From contig CM060978.1 in NCBI GenBank assembly GCA_030765065.1, positions 111,209,692 to 111,273,691 of the forward strand: a stretch of 64,000 nt of DNA, written 5' to 3'. This document shows, piece by piece, positions 10,009-18,900 of this stretch. The first letter of the stretch is position 1. Every line of letters begins with the position of its first letter. Under the pieces are notes generated by a model, which was given only the letters and a program-made list of their open reading frames with translations, ran no database searches and was not told where the DNA came from. This DNA comes from Deroplatys truncata (taxonomy: Eukaryota; Arthropoda; Insecta; Mantodea; Mantidae). The translations under genes were made by a program, and so were the position numbers.

Positions 10009-10598
10009 GCAGGAGCGTCTTCTGAAAGCACGTGCAAGACGATAGATTAGCTTAGATGTGCTGAATAGTGACACACACACACACACGTACTCACCTTCAA
10101 GGGTTGACAAGTTTGCCGAGCGTCAGAGCACTTTGCGCGGCATGCGTTTTTGAACGTTTTGCGAATGACGACATCATTATGCGCGTGATTGCTGACGTGA
10201 AATTTTGAGAAGAATGTATGCTTAGGCAAGCCGGAGCAGCGGTGGGTGAGGTAGGCGATGACGTAATGACCGCACGTGGTGCTGTCGAAACCTTGCAGCC
10301 TTCTAGCGTTGGTGGACCAATGCGTCCCGCAGACCGAATTTAAGAACCGGAGAAAATGGGGTGAAAGCGGTCCTATGCCGTAACTGTCAAAATATTCTGC
10401 ATGCGAGTTTTTGTCCACAAAGATGCAAACCCAGTGTTGCCCTGATTTGGTGCTGGGGTCGGTGTTAGCCACTAGCGCCAAGGGAGGCGTTCGAATGCCG
10501 TGAAGTACGGGTAGTTTATCGCAGGGGTAGACGCCTAAAAAGTGAGAGCGCGTAGAGGGACATGTCGATAGAAACCGTTGAATTTGAAAGGTGTTCAT
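10001..10598 (-). CDS. PRO: Adenain-type cysteine protease (PRO); likely spliced (10598-10095 and 10021-10001), about 174 aa
   Basis: Maturation protease of Polinton virions, of the adenovirus protease (C5) / Ulp1-like class. The catalytic residues are visible: His55 in GQHWV, Asp71 in YFDSYG, Gln102 in RLQGFD and Cys109 in STTCGHYV, in the family's order and spacing. The ATG overlaps the stop of the major capsid gene (ATGA at 10598-10595). Unspliced, the frame would run on into a (GT)n stretch and end with a Cys/Val-rich tail. A consensus donor AAG|GTGAGT at 10094 and acceptor CTTTCAG at 10022 instead give a six-codon second exon and a TAA at 10003-10001. It presumably cleaves the minor virion proteins encoded upstream. 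Confidence 0.9.
10022..10094 (-). other. Predicted spliceosomal intron, 73 bp, in the protease gene
   Basis: The donor GTGAGT and acceptor GTGCTTTCAG are both near consensus on the minus strand. The intron contains a (GT)n run, and the frame reading through it yields a low-complexity tail. A length of 73 bp is normal for a short insect intron. Confidence 0.65.
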
Positions 10599-11881
10599 GA
10601 TACCAAAATGGATCGGTTGGCGTCGATTTCGACCGTGCGATGTATTTCCGCTAGCAGCAGAAGTATGACCGGTTCTGTCAATTTATCGGCAAAACCGATG
10701 CTTATAGAGACGGTTCCGTGGCGCTGACCCGAGATGTGAGACTCGTTAGCGCTCATGTCTGCAGTGAGATCGAAAACCATTATCGTATACCCTTGCGGGT
10801 AGGTTTCTCTGGAGATGGAGTGTCCCTCGTCCTTGAAATGAATGCCTAGGCCGTCCTGCAGGGTTTGAAAGCATTGCAAATAGTGTCCTTTTGTAAAGTC
10901 GGGTTGCAGAGGTTGGGAGGGAACGGGTTGCCCATTCACGTAGAGCTGAAAGAAGTTCATTTTAAAATGTTTCAAGTTGTACGGATTTGAGTTAAAATGG
11001 CCGGAATAGGCCTTGTCGGTGACCATGGCTACTACCACTCTCCTTGGAACTTGCCCTACGCACACGTCGCTAAACGTCATTGCCCTGGACTCCTTGGGGA
11101 TGCTGAGAGCGTGAAAGCTGACGTCTTTGAGATGGTACTTTGCGTTGCCCTTTGCGAGCACGGCCTGGTGCGCGAGCTTTATGGTCGGCGAGGGCCGCAC
11201 CGATTTTAAGCGCAGCGTGGCAGACACGATGTCGGCGTACCCCTTAAAGGTATCTACGTCGGAAAACAGATAAAACTGGGGAGAGGCGGGAGTGAGCTTG
11301 ACGGTCATGCTAACGTTGTTCAAAAGCAGCTTCTCCTGTCTAAAAAGAGCGTTGGACAGAGGACCGATGAGCTGCACGACGTTGCTCCCTTTGGTAAACC
11401 CCTGACGCCACTGAAAACCCGCATTGGCGATAAAAGTGTCCATGATGCCTGCCGTGTCCTTTCTCCAGAGGGTAGATTCTAGTTTGGTGTTCATGGCATC
11501 TTCGGAGTAATTGAGAAGCGTCTCGAGGTAGGTTCTATAGGGGTAACCGGCTTGCGGCATGGAGACGATGACGTTATTGAGGGTTACCTCCATCTGTTGA
11601 AACAGGGAATTTAAGGCGTTGTTGACCAGAGTGGCGTTAGCGTCAGCGTTTAAGGCCTCTCCTTTGTCATCTACAATGCGCACCATGAGTTCGAGTACGA
11701 CGTAGGTCAGGTCTAGGTAATCGTCCGCATTTCCGGAATAATGAAAGGTGATGGGGGCATTTTTCATTAAAGTGTTTTGAGGGTTTAGGTATAGGAACCG
11801 TGACTCCTCGATGCTCATCTGAACCGGCACCTCTGTAAAGAGATCCAGTTCGGAACTCATGTGGACGGTCGCGTCTGCCAT
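10595..11881 (-). CDS. MCP: Major capsid protein, double jelly-roll type (MCP), 428 aa
   Basis: This matches the Polinton major capsid family often annotated in animals as F54H12.2-like. Hallmarks seen are an N-terminal SELDLFTEVPVQMSIEESRF segment, NPQNTL..APITFHYSG, a YLDLTYVVLELMVRI strand, LFQQMEVTLNNVIV, and YPYRTYLETLLNYSEDA. In the family these lie in the first jelly roll. The second half holds FFQLYVNGQPVPS and a YPQGYTIMVFDLTADMSANESH block near the C-terminus. The length (428) is usual for the arthropod form. The ATG shares its A with the TAA of the upstream minor virion gene (TAATG at 11883-11879), and the stop overlaps the protease ATG. It forms the hexon-like shell of the virion. 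The frame has no interruptions. Confidence 0.93.
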   Translation of the reverse strand: MADATVHMSSELDLFTEVPVQMSIEESRFLYLNPQNTLMKNAPITFHYSGNADDYLDLTYVVLELMVRIVDDKGEALNADANATLVNNALNSLFQQMEVTLNNVIVSMPQAGYPYRTYLETLLNYSEDAMNTKLESTLWRKDTAGIMDTFIANAGFQWRQGFTKGSNVVQLIGPLSNALFRQEKLLLNNVSMTVKLTPASPQFYLFSDVDTFKGYADIVSATLRLKSVRPSPTIKLAHQAVLAKGNAKYHLKDVSFHALSIPKESRAMTFSDVCVGQVPRRVVVAMVTDKAYSGHFNSNPYNLKHFKMNFFQLYVNGQPVPSQPLQPDFTKGHYLQCFQTLQDGLGIHFKDEGHSISRETYPQGYTIMVFDLTADMSANESHISGQRHGTVSISIGFADKLTEPVILLLLAEIHRTVEIDANRSILVS

Positions 11882-12312
11882 TACGAAAATACGTCTTGCA
11901 CCTTGCGCCTACCGCGTTTCAGCTTGGACTGCTTGCTCTTTCTGGATTTGCTCGGTTTTATTCTCTTGAGACGACTGGCGCCGGAACCGAGCATGGCATC
12001 GAGCTTTTTGTCGGCTTTTCGCTTTAAATTGTATCCGGACTCCTTGAGCCTCCGCTGGAGCGCTTGCTTCGGCGCTGCTCCCGCCACAGTCACATCGGAC
12101 AGAACGTGAGCGCCCGCCTTTAAGGCCTCCTTTCCGACTGCTTTTGCTCCGCTCTTTAAAAACGGTAGCAACCTTCTGAAGAGTCCTCCGAGGGCTGAAA
12201 AGAGACCGCTGCCTCTTTGGTAGCGCTTGCCCCTGTAGAGAGCGAAATCGCGATGGTGGAACGCTCCGCCGGTCTGATTCAGGTAGTACCGCGTTACGGC
12301 GTGCACGTCCAT
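11881..12312 (-). CDS. Basic amphipathic minor virion protein, 143 aa
   Basis: The ATG at 12312 is chosen because it shares its A with the penton gene's TAA (TAATG). A longer upstream frame would lack a reason to exist. The protein has an N-terminal segment with QTGG at residues 13-16. This is followed by an amphipathic, glycine-rich helix region (GSGLFSALGGLFRRLLPFLK, 34-53) and a KAVGKEALKAGAHVLSDV block, then a strongly Lys/Arg-rich tail. This layout is shared by small minor capsid/core proteins of animal Polintons and recalls adenovirus membrane-lytic or core proteins. Two candidate adenain sites fit the X-G-G or X-G-X-G rule: QTGG before Ala17, and MLGS before Gly111. The exact role (membrane penetration or DNA condensation) is inferred. 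Confidence 0.8.
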   Translation of the reverse strand: MDVHAVTRYYLNQTGGAFHHRDFALYRGKRYQRGSGLFSALGGLFRRLLPFLKSGAKAVGKEALKAGAHVLSDVTVAGAAPKQALQRRLKESGYNLKRKADKKLDAMLGSGASRLKRIKPSKSRKSKQSKLKRGRRKVQDVFS

Positions 12313-13334
12313 TACGCCTGTTTCGGACGAAAAGCGAGAACTACAGTAGAGGAAAATCCGTCGGCGAATGGCAAGAGATCGCCGTAACCGTTCCTTAAAT
12401 CTATGCTGACCGTCTTGAAGTCTTGCTGAATCAAGGGTACCCAATTTTGGGGAAAAAACGTCTTTTCGTCGCTCATGTAAGTTTTGTTGCTTCTTTCGTA
12501 TTCCACGGCAGCGCTCTCTATGACTTGGGCGAAGGTGTCGCCCACGACTTGCGGGGACACTAGATTACAATAGACGAACATTTCGTAAGGAAACCCCATA
12601 TAAGGATCTACGGGGTGTTTAGCAGCTTTTTCGAGAACGACGTTGACGTAGGGTTCGAAACCCAACATTTTTGCCATAGCGGGCGTTAAGAGCAAACTGT
12701 GGATGCGGTGTAGAGGTCCCGGAGGGTCCTCCGATTTTGAAACGTCTCGTTTGGGTCTGACGGAACGAGCCGCCGCGGGTTTCTGCTGCCCCGAAGCCCG
12801 GGGCTTCGGTTTCGGTTTCGGCTTGGGTCTCTGGTGGGGCGCATCGTTGAGAGCTTCGTATTCGCCGACCGCGTACGGTACGACCGTGCGCGCGACATTT
12901 TCCACAAACCCGTCGAACGGAATGTCGGGTAGTGGTTCGGGATGGGCGACGGCGGCATTCACGCCCACCGTCTGCTTGCGCTCGTCGAAGAGGAAGAAGT
13001 TTTCCACGTGCAAGTGTTCGAGTAGAACGGCGTTGACGAGGTTCACCAAGTCTTTGGGATTGTGCACGATGCCTTGCGGCATTTGCAAACTGAATTTGGA
13101 ATGCGTTGGGAGGAGCGTCATGGTGTACTTGGCGCCCGCGAGACGGGCATGGTCTGGCGAAAGGTTATAAAATTTCACCGGATACCTGACCTTTTGCAGG
13201 GCGACCTCCCATTCTCCCTGCAGAACGATTCTCTCGGGCAAGATGTTAGAAAATCTAGCCGTGGTGTTGTCGGTAAAGTGTTCCATGGAAGCGTTGCTCA
13301 CGAGAGTGATGGAGAAGGGCTTGGTCTTAATCAT
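12312..13334 (-). CDS. mCP: Penton-like minor capsid protein (mCP), 340 aa
   Basis: The single-jelly-roll vertex protein of Polintons. Family hallmarks are the N-terminal strand FSITLVSNASMEHFTDNTTA, with ILPERIVLQGEWEVALQKVRYP downstream. Near the C-terminus come VYCNLVSPQVVGDTFAQVI, a YMSDEKTFFPQNWVPL segment, and VSIDLRNGYGDLLPF ending in VVLAFRPKQ. Between the halves lies a low-complexity linker of KP repeats (about residues 170-180) and a basic region. The ATG at 13334 overlaps the integrase TGA (ATGA). The frame continues upstream only from a GTG, so this start is preferred. It would sit at the capsid vertices with the MCP forming the faces. Confidence 0.9.
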   Translation of the reverse strand: MIKTKPFSITLVSNASMEHFTDNTTARFSNILPERIVLQGEWEVALQKVRYPVKFYNLSPDHARLAGAKYTMTLLPTHSKFSLQMPQGIVHNPKDLVNLVNAVLLEHLHVENFFLFDERKQTVGVNAAVAHPEPLPDIPFDGFVENVARTVVPYAVGEYEALNDAPHQRPKPKPKPKPRASGQQKPAAARSVRPKRDVSKSEDPPGPLHRIHSLLLTPAMAKMLGFEPYVNVVLEKAAKHPVDPYMGFPYEMFVYCNLVSPQVVGDTFAQVIESAAVEYERSNKTYMSDEKTFFPQNWVPLIQQDFKTVSIDLRNGYGDLLPFADGFSSTVVLAFRPKQA

Positions 13335-14386
13335 GTCGAATCGACGGTCGAAGCCAGAACCCACGAGTTAAACTTTGCCGGATACCCCTTCCACTTTACC
13401 AAGACCTGCTTGTGGCGCCCTCGGCCCTTGGTCTGTAAAACGCGCTCGATCTTAAACGTCCGAGGTAGCGCGACCTTTTGTAGCTCCTGGGTGTAAAATG
13501 TGCCGTCTATGGTTTCTCCGGCCAGATCCTTCAACTTATATACCACCGGCCGACCGCGCACCACCTCGGCTATCCGAAATATTTCGTCCGTCCAATTCTG
13601 CTCGTAGCCCTTGTCGAATTTCATTTTTTCTTTAGAGATGCGCACGTGATCGCCGACGGAAAATGTGGGTTTCCCTGCGCGAGGTAGGGTCCTATTTGCA
13701 TAGAGATTGCGGTACACTCGTAAAATGTTAGATTCGTTCACGTCCTTCGGAGCCATTTTTATGGACCTGTGATGCGAGCTATTGTACGACTCGAGTAAGG
13801 CCGGAAGGACATCCAGGTATCTGTAACTGTTTTTGTGCGTGAAATACCTCCACATCTTGGTTTTTAAGGTGCGGTTGAAGCGCTCCACGACGCTGGCTTT
13901 AACGTTATTTTTGGTTGAGTAATGTTTCACGTCGTGTTTCTTCAGAAAGTCGCGAAAAGTCTTGTTGGTAAACTCTGTTCCCTTGTCCGTCTGGAGGACC
14001 CTGGGGACGCGTTGGGAGAATATGGAGCGAAACGCTTGCGCGACCTCGGTACCCAGCTTCGATTTCAGGGGTACGGCCCAAGCATATTTGGAAAATACGT
14101 CGATAACGGTCAGAATGTACACGTAAGGTTTGTTATGTTCCCTCACGCTGTTCATGACGTTTAGATCGGCCTCCCAAAGATCGTCCATATTCGTCACGTG
14201 ATAACATCTGGTGGGGAACCGCTTTCTGACCGGTTTGTGCAGAGTGTAACTGTCCCGGGTTCGAAGGAAGGACTCGATGTTCGCCTTAGACGCGCCCGTG
14301 GCCTTTCGAAGGGGCTTGACCGTGCCCAAACCGGCATAGTGTTCCGGTCTGGCATAGTATCGCCTTAGCGCCTTCCATTCCTTCAT
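13331..14386 (-). CDS. INT: Retroviral-like integrase with C-terminal chromodomain (INT), 351 aa
   Basis: The rve-type catalytic core shows Asp74 (WEADLNVM), Asp134 (LQTDKGTEF) and Glu168 (VVERFNRTLK), giving a D-D-x33-E triad. VIDVFSKYAW lies between the first two residues and YNSSHHRSIKMAP follows the core. An SH3-like segment (FSVGDHVRI) and a chromodomain-like end (FKIERVLQTK and KWKGYPAKFNSW, about 311-342) complete the usual Polinton layout. I see no clear HHCC zinc finger at the N-terminus. It catalyses insertion with 6-bp target duplications. The ATG lies three bases after the preceding stop. The frame is intact, so the enzyme could be functional. Confidence 0.95.
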   Translation of the reverse strand: MKEWKALRRYYARPEHYAGLGTVKPLRKATGASKANIESFLRTRDSYTLHKPVRKRFPTRCYHVTNMDDLWEADLNVMNSVREHNKPYVYILTVIDVFSKYAWAVPLKSKLGTEVAQAFRSIFSQRVPRVLQTDKGTEFTNKTFRDFLKKHDVKHYSTKNNVKASVVERFNRTLKTKMWRYFTHKNSYRYLDVLPALLESYNSSHHRSIKMAPKDVNESNILRVYRNLYANRTLPRAGKPTFSVGDHVRISKEKMKFDKGYEQNWTDEIFRIAEVVRGRPVVYKLKDLAGETIDGTFYTQELQKVALPRTFKIERVLQTKGRGRHKQVLVKWKGYPAKFNSWVLASTVDST

Positions 14387-14389
14387 GCT

Positions 14390-14803
14390 TTACTTGTACA
14401 GGGGCTGCCAGACGCGCTTGCGAAAATGGTACGACGCGGAAGGCGATTTCGATTTCTTTTTCGGAGTGGCAGGGTTCGCCCTCTTCTTTTTGCGAGGCGA
14501 GAGGAGGTTGACCTTTATGGTTCGGGGTTCGACCTCCTGCTTCACCGGCACGCGCTCGTGCACGTCTTCGTAATCGTCGTCGTCGTCGTCGTCGCCGAGG
14601 AAGGGCTTTCTGACTTGTGCCACGAGATCGAGGTAGTTGTCCAATTTATGTTTTACGAGCCGCCACTTTTCGTCGGCAGAGAGCTTTGCGCTCTGCAGGT
14701 TCCGAATTTCTTTAGCCAATCTGGATATGGTGCGGTCTACAGCGTGAAGCTTGTCGACGGTCTTCGGTTGCGGTGCAACCAGGATCTGCCTGCCGTACTT
14801 CAT
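14390..14803 (-). CDS. Acidic/basic Polinton protein, 137 aa, unknown function
   Basis: The ATG overlaps the stop of the preceding 123-aa gene (ATGA at 14803-14800). The N-terminal half is predicted helical (VDKLHAVDRTISRLAKEIRNL, then KWRLVKHKLDNYLDLVAQV). An aspartate run follows (DDDDDDD, about 71-77), then a Lys/Pro/Ser-rich basic region and an end with aromatic residues (RVWQPLY). Small proteins with a helical part and a W-x-P-Y-like tail occur beside the integrase in other arthropod Polintons. The function is not known to me; a structural or DNA-binding role would suit the charge pattern. Confidence 0.7.
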   Translation of the reverse strand: MKYGRQILVAPQPKTVDKLHAVDRTISRLAKEIRNLQSAKLSADEKWRLVKHKLDNYLDLVAQVRKPFLGDDDDDDDYEDVHERVPVKQEVEPRTIKVNLLSPRKKKRANPATPKKKSKSPSASYHFRKRVWQPLYK

Positions 14804-15171
14804 CCTGTTAATTTCGACACTAGCGCGCCGCCGAGCGAAGCCAGGACGGGTAGGAGGAATGCCGGCAAAAAACCTCCTTTTTGAACCAAGATGCTCTTCT
14901 TCTTCTTCAGAGGAACCCGTTTATCCGTCAACTTCCTCCAAGAAGCCTTGTGCTTCTTTAGGCGAGCCAAGCACTTTGCGGGAAGTTGCACGTGACCTCT
15001 GCACACGTTGAGCATGCATTCGCTAATGGCCTTGATCAGATCGCCGTCGGCATTTTTTAACAACTTTTTGCGCAGAGGGGCCTTCGCCTTAGCCAGAGCC
15101 GCCAAATTACCGTGCTGTCTCGCTATGCGAGGACTGGTCAGCGTCGCGAGCCTTGACCTACCTCTAGCCAT
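14800..15171 (-). CDS. Small basic protein with hydrophobic C-terminal peptide, 123 aa
   Basis: The frame starts at ATG 15171. The first 95 residues are highly basic and helical (DLIKAISECMLNVCRGHVQL, LARLKKHKASWRKL, VPLKKKKSILVQKGG). The last 23 form a hydrophobic segment (FLPAFLLPVLASLGGALVSK). The KKKSILVQKGGFLP junction is characteristic of a small protein family found across animal Polintons. QKGG directly before the hydrophobic peptide fits the adenain cleavage rule (x-x-G-G before any residue). Processing would release a membrane-active peptide, an inference by analogy with adenovirus. Its stop overlaps the next start. Confidence 0.8.
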   Translation of the reverse strand: MARGRSRLATLTSPRIARQHGNLAALAKAKAPLRKKLLKNADGDLIKAISECMLNVCRGHVQLPAKCLARLKKHKASWRKLTDKRVPLKKKKSILVQKGGFLPAFLLPVLASLGGALVSKLTG

Positions 15172-15294
15172 GCTTGCGCGATAATGACGTTCGCTCCAAA
15201 AGCGATACTTTTTATTTAGACTCGACGGCCTCAGTCGGGCAAGGCCCTGCCGGGATGATATGGAACGATACGAACCCGAGTCCTCTCGGCGGTC

Positions 15295-15927
15295 TCAGTT
15301 GGGTACGAAATAAGAGAGGTTTTCCCCCGGCAGCACGCCGGTTCGATACCTGTATCGGGCGGGCGTGTACTGGGTGCAGTCCAACACGAGATACCCGTGA
15401 GGGCGTTCGGCGGCCTTCTCGAAGGCCTCCAAGAGAAACCTAGAGTTCCTGGGTTCGATCTGCTGGCACAGTCTCTCGATCTGCATCTTGTCCCGGTTGT
15501 TCTTGAAGACCACGACGTAGTTCGCATTCAGAGAGATGTTGCGATATTTCTGACCCTGCGGAAACACGTTCTGCAGGATGTAGACGATGCCGAAGCGCTT
15601 ATGATGGGAGTCTCTGGTGAAAAAATTGGACACGTCCTTCCCGCCACCCTCCAGCATCAGATCGTCGAGGACGACGAGGTCGTTCTCGCCCACCGAAGCA
15701 AGTTCGGGTATGCCCGCGTGGGTCTCGCAACGCAGAGCCGAGGGTTCGAGTCTCGGCGAATACTCCGGAGGGTGGCACCACAGCACCCTCCTGGGGCGCA
15801 CGTCGAACATCCGGTGCGCGTGGCGCAACAGGTTTTTCACGAAGGTCGACTTGCCGCAGCGCGACGGCCCCGCCACGAGCATCGTGCTGGGAAACTCGAA
15901 TCGCCGCAGGTCTCGGGGACCGGGCAT
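15295..15927 (-). CDS. ATP: Genome-packaging ATPase, FtsK/HerA type (ATP), 210 aa
   Basis: The Walker A motif is GPSRCGKST (residues 20-28), after the strand STMLVAG. Walker B is LVVLDDL (84-90), and a polar sensor-like NV follows the strand IVYILQ (about 120). RDSHHKRFG before that strand matches the arginine/histidine segment of Polinton and NCLDV A32-type packaging ATPases. The 210-residue length is normal. The ATG at 15927 is the only good start, 56 bp after the PolB stop. It would drive DNA into the preassembled capsid. The GC content is visibly higher than in the capsid genes. Confidence 0.93.
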   Translation of the reverse strand: MPGPRDLRRFEFPSTMLVAGPSRCGKSTFVKNLLRHAHRMFDVRPRRVLWCHPPEYSPRLEPSALRCETHAGIPELASVGENDLVVLDDLMLEGGGKDVSNFFTRDSHHKRFGIVYILQNVFPQGQKYRNISLNANYVVVFKNNRDKMQIERLCQQIEPRNSRFLLEAFEKAAERPHGYLVLDCTQYTPARYRYRTGVLPGENLSYFVPN

Positions 15928-15983
15928 CGTCTCCTCAGGGCGCCCGGTTCGAAATGACTTTGGCGCGGCTGCGGACGTCTCAT

Positions 15984-18900
15984 TTATGCGTTCCTCTTGA
16001 ACCCGTAGGGATAGGAATCGTGATCGCCGGCGAGCACGCGCTTGTTGACCACCATCCTAAACGTCTTCGAGCTGGGTTCGGTGACGACCGTCCAAGACGG
16101 TTTCCGCGAGATCTGCGTGCCCGCCAGCTTCACCGCGCGGTCGTTGTCCCTCAGCACCGTGTCGCGAATCACCTCCGCGTTCACCAGCTCCAGGTTGCCC
16201 GAATTGAGCGTGATCCCCTTCACCTTGCACACCGAGAAGGTCTTGCCCGTTTCGGGGCAAACGATCTCCATGCAGTAGCTCTTGGGCCCCGTGGAGGCGA
16301 ACCGGGCGATGTAAGAGCCCCGCCCGTACTTCTCCAGCTCGTCCGTCATGTCCCCCAGGAGGCGTCCGACGGACGGCGTCCAGTCGCCCGGAGCGGCGGC
16401 GACGACGACGGAATCGGTGTCGAAGTAGCAGACGCGTTCTCCCAGCCTCTTCAGGTAGGAGTAGAGCACCAGGCGCGCGTGAGCCGTGGTGTAGGCCGCC
16501 AGGACGGCGTTGGCGGCGGGGTTGACCTTGCGGCACTCCTCGCGGTACCTCCACACCACGTACATGATCCGGTCGGTGACGGGCACGTAGGTCTGCACTT
16601 CCACGCCCGGGTCGTTGAGCAGCTCCAGGAGTCGGTCGTACCGGTCCACCAGCTCGCACGTGGGGAGGTTTTCCCTCTGCCCGAGTTTGCCCCAGAAGCT
16701 GTTGAGCATCAGCTTGGCCAGCTCCCGCCTGCCGGGGTTGGTGGCGACGGCCTGGGGATCCAGGGCGACGCCTTCGTGCTCGAAGAATTGCTCCACGTAC
16801 TGCTGCTTTGCGGCAGGGTCGTCGCAATCCGAGGGCCAGCCGGAGGCTTCGGTCTTGATCTTCAAGAACTGATTCACGTAGTCCTCGAAGAGACCCTTGG
16901 CTCCGGTGGTCGGTTCGTGCCGCACCACGTCGTACTCCCAGATCTCGTGGACCCGCAGCAGGCGGTACCCCTCCTCCAGGGCGACCTTCATCTCGTCGAT
17001 CACCCAGGTACCCGACAACGCCCTCTCGCGCTCTCCGTGGTGGCACTCGTCTTGGTTCTCCGCCTCCGCACAAGCGCGGCATAGCGGGAACATGAGCTTG
17101 CCGCCGATGCGCGCCGGTAACACCGGGTGGTACAGGTGTTGCGGCGGTAGAACCTCGCACTTCACCAACCCGCCCCCCACGTCTTCCAAGCGCGGGAATC
17201 GATCCACGTGGATCTTGGGGTGGCCCACGGGGTAGGGCTTCGTCTTGTTCACGTACGGGTACAGGCTGCATACGTCGTAGTAGTAGATCTTGCTATCCCC
17301 CTTCGCCTCGCAGTACGTCTTGGTGCAGTTGGTGCGACCTCCGTAGAAGGCGTCTCTGGGGTTCAGGGGTTCGGGTACCGGAAAGTCCCTTGCGTGGCGC
17401 GCCAGGTCCTGGTTGGCCTTCATCGCGGCGTTAAACTCGCACTCCCACATTTCCACCACGGCGTAGCCGGCGGCCTTGATCTTGGCCGTGACCTTCTCGG
17501 TGCTCTCTAACCTGGAGGTCATGGTTTCGTGTCCCGAGTTGTATATCGCCGCATGGCGATTGTGAAAGCACCGCCTGCAGCCGTGGTAAAAGCACCCGTG
17601 GAAAAAGTACGCGGTTTTTTCGGCCTCTCTGTACCCGTCCACCTTGTGCCCCACGATTTTAACTTCGCGTCCTCGCATGGCGTGCTGGATGACGATGCGG
17701 TTTTGCATCTCTAGCCAAGTTAGCCATATGCATGCGGCGCGAGACTGCCGGTCCGCTAGTCGATACCCGCCCGCTGGCAAGAGGGCAATTTTTTTAAGCG
17801 GCATGAAGCGCTTTCTATACACGCACATGCACGCCTGCGCAATGGTGACGCATTCTCTGAACGGGTCTATTCCGTTCTCGTCCAAGAATTCCCTTCTGAA
17901 TTTGGAAACTCCCTGACTGAGTAGAAATACGTCCATCTTGCAATACGCCACCATTTCCGCCCTCATGTCGAAGACGTACCCGGAGGACGCCTTTTCTTCG
18001 TGCCACTGCTCGAAGGCTTTCCGACCCTCCGCCGACATGCCCTCCGGGCAGTAATGCCTTTTGTCGGGAATCGAACCCACGTACCGCTCGTTTTCCTTCG
18101 TGTTAAACAGGTACGGGAAATAACCTTTGCATTCCTTCAATCCGAAGGTCTTGGAAAAGCGGGAGAGTGGCATGGGTATGAAGTTGAGCGAGTCTAGAAA
18201 TGTGACGTCACCGTACCTCATCCTGTAGATCTTGCTGCCGTTCATGATGAGCTCCGGCACCCAGTCTAAGTGCGCCACCATGTACTTTAATAGAAACTGC
18301 CCGTCGTAAGCTCTGAGGTTATGCGCCACGACGTAGACGTCCCAGGCTTCGAACCTCGCCTGCGCGATGTGCTCGAAAAGCTGCTTCACGGGCTCGTCCA
18401 TAAACACCCATTCTTTGCAACCGCATTCGGTACAGTATGCCGTCTTGTGGCGTTGGTCGATGCACAGCGAACAGGCTTGGTACAACACGCACAAGTTAGG
18501 TACATGCTGGTATGTGTCCTTTTTGCCGGTATATGGAATGTTTTGCGTGCATTCAAAGTCGATAAACATAAACACGTACCGGTTTCTTTTGTTCTTTGTA
18601 GCATACGGCTGCATATAGCACATGTGGCTAGAATTCACGTGTGCCTTGCAATGATTGCAGTACTTTTCCCCGCACTGGTGCGCGGTTTTTCTGTGCCTCG
18701 CATTCACGAGCTTATTGCAAGACGTGCACACCTTTTCTACATCGCACACCGACAGCGCCTTTGGGTAAAAAACGCCTTTCTTTGCGTGGTTTGCAAAGCA
18801 TGTCGGTCCCTTAAAATCTCTGTTGCACTCGGCGCAGCGTATGTAGGCGTCAAATCGCGCATCGCACTGCTGATGGCATTTAGCACACCTGGCGTCGCAC

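Noticed and set aside
12313-12444. N-terminal extension of the basic minor virion protein to 187 aa
   Set aside because: It would overlap the penton gene by over 130 bases, and the TAATG junction at 12312 fits the pattern of the other genes.
15954-17084. Long plus-strand frame (376 codons) and minus-strand frame (404 codons) over PolB
   Set aside because: Both are shadows of the GC-rich PolB gene in other frames: stops are rare in GC-rich DNA, and no domain is seen.
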